This document shows positions 1-5,517 of a stretch of 5,517 bases of DNA, piece after piece. The first letter of the stretch is position 1. Every line of letters starts with the position of its first letter. The notes beneath the pieces were generated by a model. The model saw nothing but the letters and a program-made list of their open reading frames with translations. It did not search any database and was not told where the DNA came from. Source of the stretch: Desulfobacterales bacterium (GTDB taxonomy: Bacteria; Desulfobacterota; Desulfobacteria; Desulfobacterales; C00003060); the NCBI GenBank assembly GCA_030613145.1, contig JAUWMM010000159.1:1-5517 (forward strand), given 5' to 3'. A program made the translations under genes and the position numbers.

Positions 1-626
1 GGGCTCTTCAAACGATCAAGGGCCTCAACCACCGCGCAGTTTACGGTATGGGCCCCTTGGCTGCCACCCAGTACCAGGACCGTAAATTGCCCGGTTGTCT
101 TCCCGTCTAATTTGCGTGCAAGGAGTTCACGGCGTACAGGATTTCCTGTATTCACAGTCTTTGACGGTTTGAATATGCCAAGGTTATCCGGGAAGGAGAT
201 GAATATCCGGTCGGCAAAACGCCCGAGTATCCGGTTAGTCAAACCCGGCAGGATGTTTTGTTCATGAATGACTATTTTTTTCCCCATGAGCCTTGCCGCC
301 AAGGCAACAGGTCCCGAGGCATATGCTCCAAGGCCAATTATGATGTCGGGATCAAACCGCCAGATAATTCGCAAGGCCTGCCATACCCCAAAGGGAATCT
401 TTAGCAACGATCGAATCTGTCTCCAGAGCCCTCGTCCCTTAAAGCCTTCCGCTACAATTTCCATGTGATCAAATCCCCTCTTTGAAAGAGTAGATACCTC
501 CAAGGGATTGCCGGTCCCAACAAAAAGAATTTCAGACCCGGGCTCCTTAACCCTGAATGCCTCAGCAATCGCGATACCGGGAAAGAGATGCCCTCCAGTG
601 CCGCCCCCTGCTATAAGGACCCTCAT
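1..626 (-). CDS. murG: MurG, lipid II-forming GlcNAc transferase (3' end outside window)
   Basis: This is UDP-GlcNAc:undecaprenyl-pyrophosphoryl-MurNAc-pentapeptide GlcNAc transferase, a peripheral GT-B enzyme on the inner face of the cytoplasmic membrane that converts lipid I to lipid II. The first 208 codons are visible, against a usual length of about 355-370 residues. They cover the N-terminal Rossmann domain and the start of the second. The glycine-rich loop GGTGGH lies at residues 8-13, followed directly by LFPGIAIAEA. GLGAYASGP is at 98-106, HEQN at 121-124, GNPVR at 161-165, and the second-domain loop GGSQGA at 187-192. All are family signatures. The start is ATG at 626-624, because the glycine loop follows at the normal distance. 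ftsW ends 5 bases upstream and no good Shine-Dalgarno is visible, so translational coupling to ftsW is likely. The UDP-GlcNAc binding residues of the C-terminal half lie beyond the window. Confidence 0.97.
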   Translation of the reverse strand, partial: MRVLIAGGGTGGHLFPGIAIAEAFRVKEPGSEILFVGTGNPLEVSTLSKRGFDHMEIVAEGFKGRGLWRQIRSLLKIPFGVWQALRIIWRFDPDIIIGLGAYASGPVALAARLMGKKIVIHEQNILPGLTNRILGRFADRIFISFPDNLGIFKPSKTVNTGNPVRRELLARKLDGKTTGQFTVLVLGGSQGAHTVNCAVVEALDRLKS

Positions 627-631
627 GATGA

Positions 632-1744
632 TTACGTCCGTCGGGCCGAAATATTCATTAATATCCCAATGGCAGCGGCATTCATCAAAAGGGATGTGCC
701 TCCATAACTAACAAGGGGCAGGGTCAGTCCCTTTGTGGGCAATAACCCCATGGCAACACCCATGTTGATGCACACCTGCAGACCAATGGCGGAAGTCAAT
801 CCTACAGCCAAATATATTGCAAACAGATCCCTTGCCTTCATCGCCACAACGATCCCCCGCCAGAGGATCATTATATAAAGGCCCATCACAAGGCACACCC
901 CTACAAGACCTAATTCCTCTCCAAGCACTGAAAAGACAAAGTCAGTATGGGGCTCCGGCAGATAGAAAAGCTTCTGGTAACTCTTTCCAACGCCTGCACC
1001 CGTAACCCCCCCTGATCCAACCGCCATCAGTGAATGAACGATCTGATATCCTGCATCGCTTTCGTATCGCCAGGGCTCGAGAAAGCTTGTTAGTCGCCTT
1101 AGACGGTATCCCACATGAATCAGCAGGTAGTAAGCAACGGGCAGTATTGCCGCCAGTGATGTGACAAGGTAGGACAGACGCACCCCCCCGATAAAGAGCA
1201 TCGTCCATGCAATCAAGGCAAACATTACTGCCATCCCAAAGTCGGGCTGCATAACGATCAGGGCGCCAAAACTTACAAATACAATGGCATGTGGAAGAAA
1301 TCCGATCGCAAACACCTTGATCTTCTCCTGTTTTTTGCTCATGGAGTAGGCCAAATAGATGATTAGGGCCAGCCTCGCAATTTCCGATGGCTGAATGGAA
1401 AGCCCAAAAACTCTCAACCACCGTCTGGCGCCGCCAACCGGGTGCCCTACCCCGGGCAAGTAAAGGGCTATAAGCAACAAAAAAGCAACAACAAGGATCG
1501 GGTATGCCATCTTCCTGTATACATGATATGGAACGTGGCGGCAGACTATGAGAACCAGGATTGCTGCAACGGCGTACACCAAATGTCTCTTGAAAAAGTA
1601 GATGTCGCATCCAAATCGCTTAAGGGCGACAGCCGAGCTTGCACTGTAGACCATCACTACTCCGATCCCCAGCAGCAGTAGCGTCCCCAGCAAGAGGAAA
1701 CCGTCATACCCACCGCGATCATTTGTACGTTGGTCGTTAGTCAT
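632..1744 (-). CDS. ftsW: FtsW, SEDS-family septal peptidoglycan polymerase
   Basis: FtsW is an integral membrane SEDS glycosyltransferase that polymerises lipid II at the division site, working with the transpeptidase FtsI (not in this window). The product is 370 residues, normal for the family. Hydrophobic segments suggest about ten membrane helices, the first at about 15-35 (ending MVYSAS) and the last at about 340-364. Signatures in order are GGARRWL (104-110), QPSE (118-121), QPD (166-168), PWR (224-226), GVGKSYQKL (251-259), LPEPHTDF (262-269), GEELG (275-279) and LPTKGLTLPLVSYGGTS (335-351). Asp268 of HTDF matches the aspartate proposed as catalytic in SEDS proteins. RodA is the main alternative, but position between murD and murG points to FtsW. 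The ATG overlaps the murD stop as TAATG and has GGAAGAG five bases upstream. Residues 2-9 (TNDQRTND) are low-complexity and may derive from 7-base repeats. Confidence 0.96.
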   Translation of the reverse strand: MTNDQRTNDRGGYDGFLLLGTLLLLGIGVVMVYSASSAVALKRFGCDIYFFKRHLVYAVAAILVLIVCRHVPYHVYRKMAYPILVVAFLLLIALYLPGVGHPVGGARRWLRVFGLSIQPSEIARLALIIYLAYSMSKKQEKIKVFAIGFLPHAIVFVSFGALIVMQPDFGMAVMFALIAWTMLFIGGVRLSYLVTSLAAILPVAYYLLIHVGYRLRRLTSFLEPWRYESDAGYQIVHSLMAVGSGGVTGAGVGKSYQKLFYLPEPHTDFVFSVLGEELGLVGVCLVMGLYIMILWRGIVVAMKARDLFAIYLAVGLTSAIGLQVCINMGVAMGLLPTKGLTLPLVSYGGTSLLMNAAAIGILMNISARRT

Positions 1745-3099
1745 TACAGCTCTTCCACAGCCTTGACGAATGCCTCGCCACGTTCGGCATAGTCGGTGAA
1801 CATGTCAAAACTGGAACACCCTGGTGACAGGAGCACGACGTCACCGTGGGCTGCTGACTGGTGGGCCAGAAGGACCGCATCTGCAATGGTCCTTGTCCTT
1901 TCAACATGCGTCAGCCCCCCTAAGGCGTTCAAAATTTTTTCGCGGGCCTCACCAATGGCAATTAGTTTCTTGACCCTTTTTTCTATAAGCTCTTTCAGGA
2001 ACAAGTAACTGCCACCCTTGTCCCGACCGCCCATGATCAAGATAACCGGGGAGTCAAAACTCTCAAGGGAACGTTTGACGGCATCGACATTAGTAGCCTT
2101 GGAATCGTTGTAGTACTCAATACTGTTGACGTTTTTGACATATTTCATTCGGTGATTAAGGCCCTCATACGTGTCGAGTGCCGTCTGGATACCTGCCAGA
2201 TCGGCCCCCGCAACCAACGCCGCCAGGCTTGCAGCCGCAGCATTCTCAAGGTTGTGCTTTCCCTTGAGCCCAAAATTATTTAGGCTGAGGATGACCGGAG
2301 GTTTTCCGGGAAGACTGCAGATCATCTCCTTGCCCCGGATCACGGCTCCGTGTCGGGTCTCTGAGCCGATGTTAAAATAGAGTCTTTGGCCGGCAACAAG
2401 CCCTTCAATTTCGCGAAGTTCGGGGTCCTTCCCGTTTAAGATCGCCACATCGGTGCTCTGTTGATTCATGAACAGCCTTGCTTTTGATCGCACATAGTGA
2501 TTGAAATCGTCATAACGCTCGAGATGGTCTTCTGTAATATTTAATAGAACACCTATTTTAGGCCTGAAGCGCTCTATGGTATCGAGTTGAAAACTGCTGA
2601 TTTCAGCTACAATCACGTCTGCATGCGTGCCGGAATAAAGGTAGTCGATGAGTGGGGCACCTATATTGCCTCCCACAAATACTTTACGGCCGGACGCCTT
2701 CAACATCTCCCCAACAAGGCTTGTGGTGGTGGTCTTGCCATTGGTCCCCGTGACGGCTACAATCTCTTCTTTGTCCTTGATGAAACGAAAAGCCAATTCC
2801 ACCTCACCAATCACTCGTATCCCTGCTCTTCTTGCCGCCTCAAGGGGTGTTATCCTGTGTGGAACCCCGGGACTCACAACAATTAGGTCTGAACCCGTAA
2901 AACTTTCGATCTTGTGTGCCCCAAGCTTCAGGGGAATGCCCATGGTGAGGGCATCATGAGCATAGGAGCCAAGTTCATCTTCTTTCTTCAGGTCAGTTAC
3001 CGTAACGTGCGCCCCTCGATCCTTTAAGAATCGGGCAACCGCGAGTCCGGTCATTGCCAGACCAACGACTAAGACCTTTTTGTTTTCGAAATCCAACAA
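1744..3099 (-). CDS. murD: MurD, UDP-MurNAc-L-Ala:D-Glu ligase
   Basis: MurD is the cytoplasmic ATP-dependent ligase that adds D-glutamate to UDP-MurNAc-L-alanine. The product is 451 residues, the usual family length. The N-terminal Rossmann-like domain opens with KKVLVVGLAMTGLA (7-20). The P-loop TGTNGKTTT is at 117-125, with Lys122 contacting ATP phosphates. EISSFQL (166-172) and ITEDHLERY (188-196) supply the Glu and His metal ligands. Lys206 in SKARLF fits the carbamylated lysine. GKHNLENA (280-287), NHR (315-317), NDSKATN (331-337), GGRDKG (357-362) and LLSPGCSSFDMF (423-434) follow; the last is typical of MurD rather than MurC, MurE or MurF. No ATG is available at the start. Two adjacent TTG codons (3099-3097 and 3096-3094) follow AAGGAG, and either may be used. 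The stop shares one base with the ftsW ATG. A 128-base gap separates it from mraY. Confidence 0.97.
   Translation of the reverse strand: MLDFENKKVLVVGLAMTGLAVARFLKDRGAHVTVTDLKKEDELGSYAHDALTMGIPLKLGAHKIESFTGSDLIVVSPGVPHRITPLEAARRAGIRVIGEVELAFRFIKDKEEIVAVTGTNGKTTTTSLVGEMLKASGRKVFVGGNIGAPLIDYLYSGTHADVIVAEISSFQLDTIERFRPKIGVLLNITEDHLERYDDFNHYVRSKARLFMNQQSTDVAILNGKDPELREIEGLVAGQRLYFNIGSETRHGAVIRGKEMICSLPGKPPVILSLNNFGLKGKHNLENAAAASLAALVAGADLAGIQTALDTYEGLNHRMKYVKNVNSIEYYNDSKATNVDAVKRSLESFDSPVILIMGGRDKGGSYLFLKELIEKRVKKLIAIGEAREKILNALGGLTHVERTRTIADAVLLAHQSAAHGDVVLLSPGCSSFDMFTDYAERGEAFVKAVEEL
1745..1756 (-). promoter_or_regulatory. ftsW ribosome binding site inside the murD 3' end
   Basis: On the minus strand GGAAGAG (1756-1750) lies five bases before the ftsW ATG. 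It falls within the last murD codons (Val-Glu-Glu-Leu-stop). Together with the TAATG junction this supports translational coupling, and it supports the annotated ftsW start over any start further inside the gene. Confidence 0.6.
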
Positions 3100-3109
3100 T
3101 GCTCTCCTT
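3094..3109 (-). promoter_or_regulatory. murD ribosome binding site with double TTG start
   Basis: AAGGAG on the minus strand (3109-3104) is followed by AGCA and then TTGTTG. The spacer is 4 bases to the first TTG (3099) and 7 bases to the second (3096). The second spacing is closer to the usual optimum, so the protein may be one residue shorter than the longest reading. No ATG or GTG sits at a suitable distance. Confidence 0.6.
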
Positions 3110-3129
3110 GGTTTGGCCCCTTTGGCTAG

Positions 3130-3150
3130 ATTCGTTATTCGTGAATCGTC
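3130..3150. repeat. Short decayed 7-base tandem repeat, ATTCGTT type
   Basis: Three consecutive plus-strand heptamers read ATTCGTT, ATTCGTG and AATCGTC in the mraY-murD gap. This family is a rotation of the GTTATTC unit of the large array upstream of mraY. The 10-mer CGTTATTCGT occurs in both places (3133-3142 and 4346-4355). The next bases (3151-3171) look like further diverged units but cannot be assigned safely. Confidence 0.55.
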
Positions 3151-3172
3151 GACACTTCGTCCGTTGTTAGTT

Positions 3173-3226
3173 GCCAGTCAATGTCAGTAGCAAATCTCAA
3201 CTGACCACTGACTACTGGCATTTTTT
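3173..3226. repeat. Imperfect hairpin with heptamer-like arms in the mraY-murD gap
   Basis: Outer arms GCCAGT (3173-3178) and ACTGGC (3214-3219) are exact complements. Inner arms GTCAGTAG (3183-3190) and CCACTGAC (3205-3212) pair at 7 of 8 positions; the remaining pair is A-C on the plus strand and G-U on the minus strand. The loop is 14 bases. The right part also reads as 7-base units CTGACCA, CTGACTA, CTGGCAT (3201-3221). Six T residues follow at 3221-3226 on the plus strand. The shape therefore resembles an intrinsic terminator for plus-strand, antisense transcripts, not for the operon itself. In the operon direction the hairpin begins 9 bases past the mraY stop, and no T-run follows it. 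It may have no role beyond being repeat-derived. Confidence 0.45.
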
Positions 3227-3227
3227 C

Positions 3228-4307
3228 CTATCGCAACTTCAACGTGCTGAGCGCAAACAGGCCCAGGATAATGGCAATGATCCAGAACCTGACAATCACC
3301 TTGGGCTCAGGCCACCCCTTTAACTCAAAGTGATGATGGATAGGTGCCATCCTGAAAATACGACGTCCATTGGTGACCTTAAAGAATCCCACCTGAAAGA
3401 TGACTGACAGGGCCTCTACGACAAAAATGCCTCCCACAAGGGCCAGGAGGAGTTCATGTTTAGTGATCACCGCAATCGTTCCCAATGCTCCACCCAATGG
3501 GAGGGATCCCACATCTCCCATAAATATCTGGGCCGGGTAGGCGTTGTACCAGAGAAATCCCATACCAGCCCCTACTAGAGCACCGCAAAACACAGCCAGT
3601 TCCCCGCTGCCTGCCACATACTGAATCTGAAGATAATCGGCGATCTTTATATGGCCTGTCACGTAGGACAGCACTAAATAGGTGGCGGTAGCCACTGTCA
3701 CAGGTCCTATAGCAAGACCATCAAGACCGTCGGTCAAGTTCACAGCATTAGAGGTTCCCACAATCACCGCGGTGGCAAAGAGGATATAGGCCCAACCAAA
3801 ATCAGGCGCTACCTGCTTCAAAAAGGGAACGCTCACATGGGTATCGAAATCAGCACGGGCATAAAGAAGCCCGGCGACGAGCAACCCTATGACCACTTGC
3901 ATCACAATTTTGATTCGTCCCGGAAGCCCCCCGGTTTCCTTCTTGACTTGCATCAGGTAGTCATCTAGAAACCCGATAGCGCCATAGCTAATTGTCACAA
4001 GAAGGACTATCCACACGAAAAAATTGGTCAGGTCGGCCCAGAGAAGTGTGGCCGTCACAATGGCAAAGAGGAGCAACAGCCCTCCCATGGTCGGCGTGCC
4101 GGTCTTGGTCATGTGAGCTGGAGGACCGTCTACCCTCACATACTGGCCTATCTGCCGATCAGAAAGTTTTCGTATCACCCATGGTCCCAACAACCAACAG
4201 ATCAAAAGGGCGGTGAGGCTCGCATAGATGGTCCGGAACGTAATGTAGCGAAATACGTTAAAGGCCGAAAATGTTGTATGCAGCGGATACAGTAAGTGAT
4301 AGAGCAT
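3228..4307 (-). CDS. mraY: MraY, phospho-MurNAc-pentapeptide transferase
   Basis: MraY is the polytopic membrane enzyme that transfers phospho-MurNAc-pentapeptide from UDP to undecaprenyl phosphate, making lipid I at the cytoplasmic face. The product is 359 residues, the normal length, and hydrophobic stretches fit about ten membrane helices. Family motifs in order are KTGTPTMGG (68-76), GFLDDY (112-117) with the paired Asp115-Asp116, [10 protein letters not shown] (190-199), [15 protein letters not shown] (255-269) with Asp265, and [10 protein letters not shown] (319-328) with the HHH triad at 324-326. The conserved aspartates and histidines expected at the Mg-dependent active site are all present. 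The ATG at 4307-4305 gives the [11 protein letters not shown]-terminus that I recall for related bacteria. No clear Shine-Dalgarno precedes it. The only candidate is a GAG eight bases upstream, itself part of a 7-base repeat array that ends four bases before the ATG. Gaps of 144 and 128 bases separate it from murF and murD. Confidence 0.98.
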   Translation of the reverse strand: MLYHLLYPLHTTFSAFNVFRYITFRTIYASLTALLICWLLGPWVIRKLSDRQIGQYVRVDGPPAHMTKTGTPTMGGLLLLFAIVTATLLWADLTNFFVWIVLLVTISYGAIGFLDDYLMQVKKETGGLPGRIKIVMQVVIGLLVAGLLYARADFDTHVSVPFLKQVAPDFGWAYILFATAVIVGTSNAVNLTDGLDGLAIGPVTVATATYLVLSYVTGHIKIADYLQIQYVAGSGELAVFCGALVGAGMGFLWYNAYPAQIFMGDVGSLPLGGALGTIAVITKHELLLALVGGIFVVEALSVIFQVGFFKVTNGRRIFRMAPIHHHFELKGWPEPKVIVRFWIIAIILGLFALSTLKLR

Positions 4308-4311
4308 GGCG

Positions 4312-4381
4312 GTTACTCGTTATTTGTTATTGGTTATTGGTTATCCGTTATTCGTTATTTGTTATTTGTTATCCGTTGCTT
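4312..4381. repeat. Tandem heptamer array, consensus GTTATYN (plus strand)
   Basis: Nine uninterrupted 7-base units from 4312 to 4374 share GTTAYYN on the plus strand. Eight begin GTTAT, and the first, nearest mraY, is GTTACTC. The final base varies freely among T, G and C. A tenth, more diverged unit GTTGCTT occupies 4375-4381. Read in the direction of transcription the units are NRATAAC, giving an A-rich leader directly before the mraY start. The period is strict, with no insertion or deletion over 70 bases. Translation in any frame gives a periodic 7-residue pattern, since three units make 21 bases. The pattern is reminiscent of the short tandemly repeated heptamers described from heterocystous cyanobacteria, but the units differ. 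Confidence 0.95.
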
Positions 4382-4409
4382 GATACTGGATGCTGGATGC
4401 TGGATTCAA
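4382..4409. repeat. Tandem heptamer array, GATRCTG type
   Basis: Three units, GATACTG, GATGCTG and GATGCTG, cover 4382-4402, followed by a diverged GATTCAA at 4403-4409. They continue the GTTATYN array in the same 7-base register with no gap, so the two families together fill 98 bases as 14 units. On the minus strand the unit reads CAGCATC. Confidence 0.85.
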
Positions 4410-4418
4410 AAATCGTCT

Positions 4419-4446
4419 CATTCCGCACTCCGCATTCCGCATTCCG
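4419..4446. repeat. Tandem heptamer array, CATTCCG type
   Basis: Four units, three of them CATTCCG and one CACTCCG (4426-4432), lie just downstream of the murF stop codon. On the minus strand the unit is CGGAATG. Nine bases (4410-4418) separate this block from the GATRCTG block, shifting the register by two. Two AAATCNN heptamers (4447-4460) follow in register and run into the last murF codons, but two units are too few to call. With the other blocks this fills nearly the whole murF-mraY gap. Confidence 0.85.
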
Positions 4447-4451
4447 AAATC

Positions 4452-5517
4452 CTAAATCGATTGCAGTCCCTCAACCACCTTTTCCATAGCCATGAGGCGA
4501 GATCCCTTCACAAGGACCCAGTCTCCGGGTCCCGAGTGCCCCTTAATGGCTTCCACGATCTGTTCCTTGGTTCCGATAAAGATCTTCCCCGGGTCCATAC
4601 CTGCTTTAGCAGCACCATCGGCCACTGTCTCTGCAAAATCGCCTGTAGCATAGAGGCCCGCCATGCCGGCACGGGCCGCCAAGGTTCCAATCTGTTTGTG
4701 GGCTTTTTGGGTGTGTTGCCCGAGTTCCATCATGTCACCTATGACAAGAATACCCCTCCCGCTACCCTTTAAGGAACATAGCGTCTCAACAGCCACAGCC
4801 ACAGAGCCGGGATTCGCATTGTATGTATCGTCTATCAGTTGAATGCCACTGGGAAGTGTTGAAATCTCCATACGTCCCGGAAGGGAGACTGCGGATTCCA
4901 GGCCTTTTTTTACCTCCTGTATTGAAAGGCCAACTCGATACCCTACGGCAGCCGCAGCCAGGGCGTTGTAAATGGCGCCCTTGCCTAGAACTTTTAGGCG
5001 CACCCGAACCGACTCGTCATACCAGGAAAGATCAAAGATAGAACCTGAGCGCGTCTGAGACACCAGGGTCCCGGACACCTCGGCTGAACTTTGAATGCCG
5101 AAGGTTACCACGCGCCCGCCAAAGCGCTCCGCCAACCTGCAAACCCTTTCGTCATCAACATTTAATACTGCTGCGCTTTCTTGCCTCAGCCCTTCAAGAA
5201 GTTCGCCCTTGGCCTCCATAACTCCATCGATATCCTTCACACCCTCCAGATGGCCGTGTTCTATGTTTGTAATCACACCTATGTCCGGATCCGCGATTTC
5301 GGAAAGTCGGCGGATTTCACCTGGACGATTCATGCCAAGTTCCAGGACAGCCCATTCATGGCTGTCGCTCAAACCGAAAAGGGTGAGGGGCAATCCAATC
5401 AAGTTGTTGAAGTTGCCGGGCGTCTTCAACACCTTGAAGGCCTGGCCCAACACCGCGGCTGTCATCTCCTTGGTGGTGGTCTTACCATTGGTTCCGGTAA
5501 TGGCTACCACTGAAACA
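4452..5517 (-). CDS. murF: MurF, D-Ala-D-Ala-adding ligase (5' end outside window)
   Basis: MurF is the cytoplasmic ATP-dependent ligase that adds D-Ala-D-Ala to the UDP-MurNAc-tripeptide, completing the pentapeptide used by MraY. The last 354 codons are visible. About 100 N-terminal residues, the substrate-binding domain, are missing beyond the window edge. The GTG at 5510 is internal, because coding continues upstream (Val-Ser) and it sits right at the ATP loop. Counting from that GTG, the P-loop TGTNGKTTTKE is at 5-15, NFNNLIGLPLTL at 33-44, LELGMNRPGEI at 56-66, TNIEHGHLEG at 81-90, KGELLEGL at 101-108 (its Lys fits the carbamylated lysine), DDTYNANPGSV at 227-237, GDMMELG at 258-264 and VLVKGSRLMAMEKVV at 332-346. 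The family HNxxNA motif reads GAIYNA (178-183), losing the usual His-Asn pair. MurE is excluded by the YNANP and GSR segments. Confidence 0.96.
   Translation of the reverse strand, partial: VSVVAITGTNGKTTTKEMTAAVLGQAFKVLKTPGNFNNLIGLPLTLFGLSDSHEWAVLELGMNRPGEIRRLSEIADPDIGVITNIEHGHLEGVKDIDGVMEAKGELLEGLRQESAAVLNVDDERVCRLAERFGGRVVTFGIQSSAEVSGTLVSQTRSGSIFDLSWYDESVRVRLKVLGKGAIYNALAAAAVGYRVGLSIQEVKKGLESAVSLPGRMEISTLPSGIQLIDDTYNANPGSVAVAVETLCSLKGSGRGILVIGDMMELGQHTQKAHKQIGTLAARAGMAGLYATGDFAETVADGAAKAGMDPGKIFIGTKEQIVEAIKGHSGPGDWVLVKGSRLMAMEKVVEGLQSI

Noticed and set aside
268..468. Several short plus-strand open frames opposite murG, ftsW, murD, mraY and murF
   Set aside because: All are opposite well-supported genes, lack a consistent ribosome binding site and show no recognisable domain.
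942..1610. Open frame of 222 residues on the minus strand in another frame of ftsW
   Set aside because: It lies wholly inside ftsW, which has every family motif in its own frame. The alternative product is rich in Arg, Cys and Trp and shows no recognisable domain.
3140..3190. TTGACT on the minus strand (about 3176-3181) as a -35 box for a murD promoter
   Set aside because: No acceptable -10 hexamer lies 16-18 bases downstream.
3173..3226. Intrinsic terminator ending the operon after mraY
   Set aside because: In the operon direction the hairpin is not followed by a T-run, and murD, ftsW and murG continue on the same strand.
4364..4410. Possible promoter in the murF-mraY gap: TTGAAT and TATCAA on the minus strand with an 18-base spacer
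   Set aside because: Each box matches the sigma-70 consensus at only about 4 of 6 positions and both lie within low-complexity repeats, where such matches are expected by chance.
4312..4446. CRISPR-like array
   Set aside because: The units are 7 bases, directly adjacent and without spacers. No cas genes are visible. It is a simple tandem repeat.
5508..5510. GTG at 5510 as the murF start codon
   Set aside because: It would remove the N-terminal domain and begin directly at the ATP loop. The frame stays open to the window edge, so the gene is simply cut by the window.

Overview
The window is a stretch of the division and cell wall (dcw) cluster, read entirely on the minus strand. In transcription order, from high to low coordinates, it holds murF (5' end outside the window), mraY, murD, ftsW and murG (3' end outside the window). 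This is the canonical dcw gene order. The proteins most resemble those of Desulfobacterota (the former Deltaproteobacteria), for example in the N-terminus of MraY and the QKLFYLPEPHTDF segment of FtsW. That placement is an inference from remembered family features, not from a search.

Together the genes cover consecutive steps of peptidoglycan precursor synthesis. MurD adds D-Glu to UDP-MurNAc-L-Ala, and MurF later adds D-Ala-D-Ala. MraY loads the pentapeptide onto undecaprenyl phosphate to form lipid I, MurG adds GlcNAc to make lipid II, and FtsW polymerises lipid II at the septum. The ligases and MurG act on the cytoplasmic side. MraY and FtsW are integral membrane proteins. All catalytic motifs that I could check are present and no gene is broken.

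The 3' half is tightly packed: murD and ftsW overlap by one base (TAATG), and murG begins 5 bases after ftsW. The 5' half is not. There is a 144-base gap between murF and mraY (4308-4451) and a 128-base gap between mraY and murD (3100-3227). No small gene is evident in either.

The unusual content is in those gaps. The murF-mraY gap is built almost wholly of degenerate 7-base tandem repeats of at least three families: GTTATYN, GATRCTG and CATTCCG on the plus strand. They run to within four bases of the mraY start codon, in place of a normal Shine-Dalgarno region. The mraY-murD gap carries decayed copies of the same and a further family, plus an imperfect hairpin. A weaker trace of the pattern may extend into the first codons of ftsW. 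No new enzyme system was found. The heptamer repeats are the feature most worth following.
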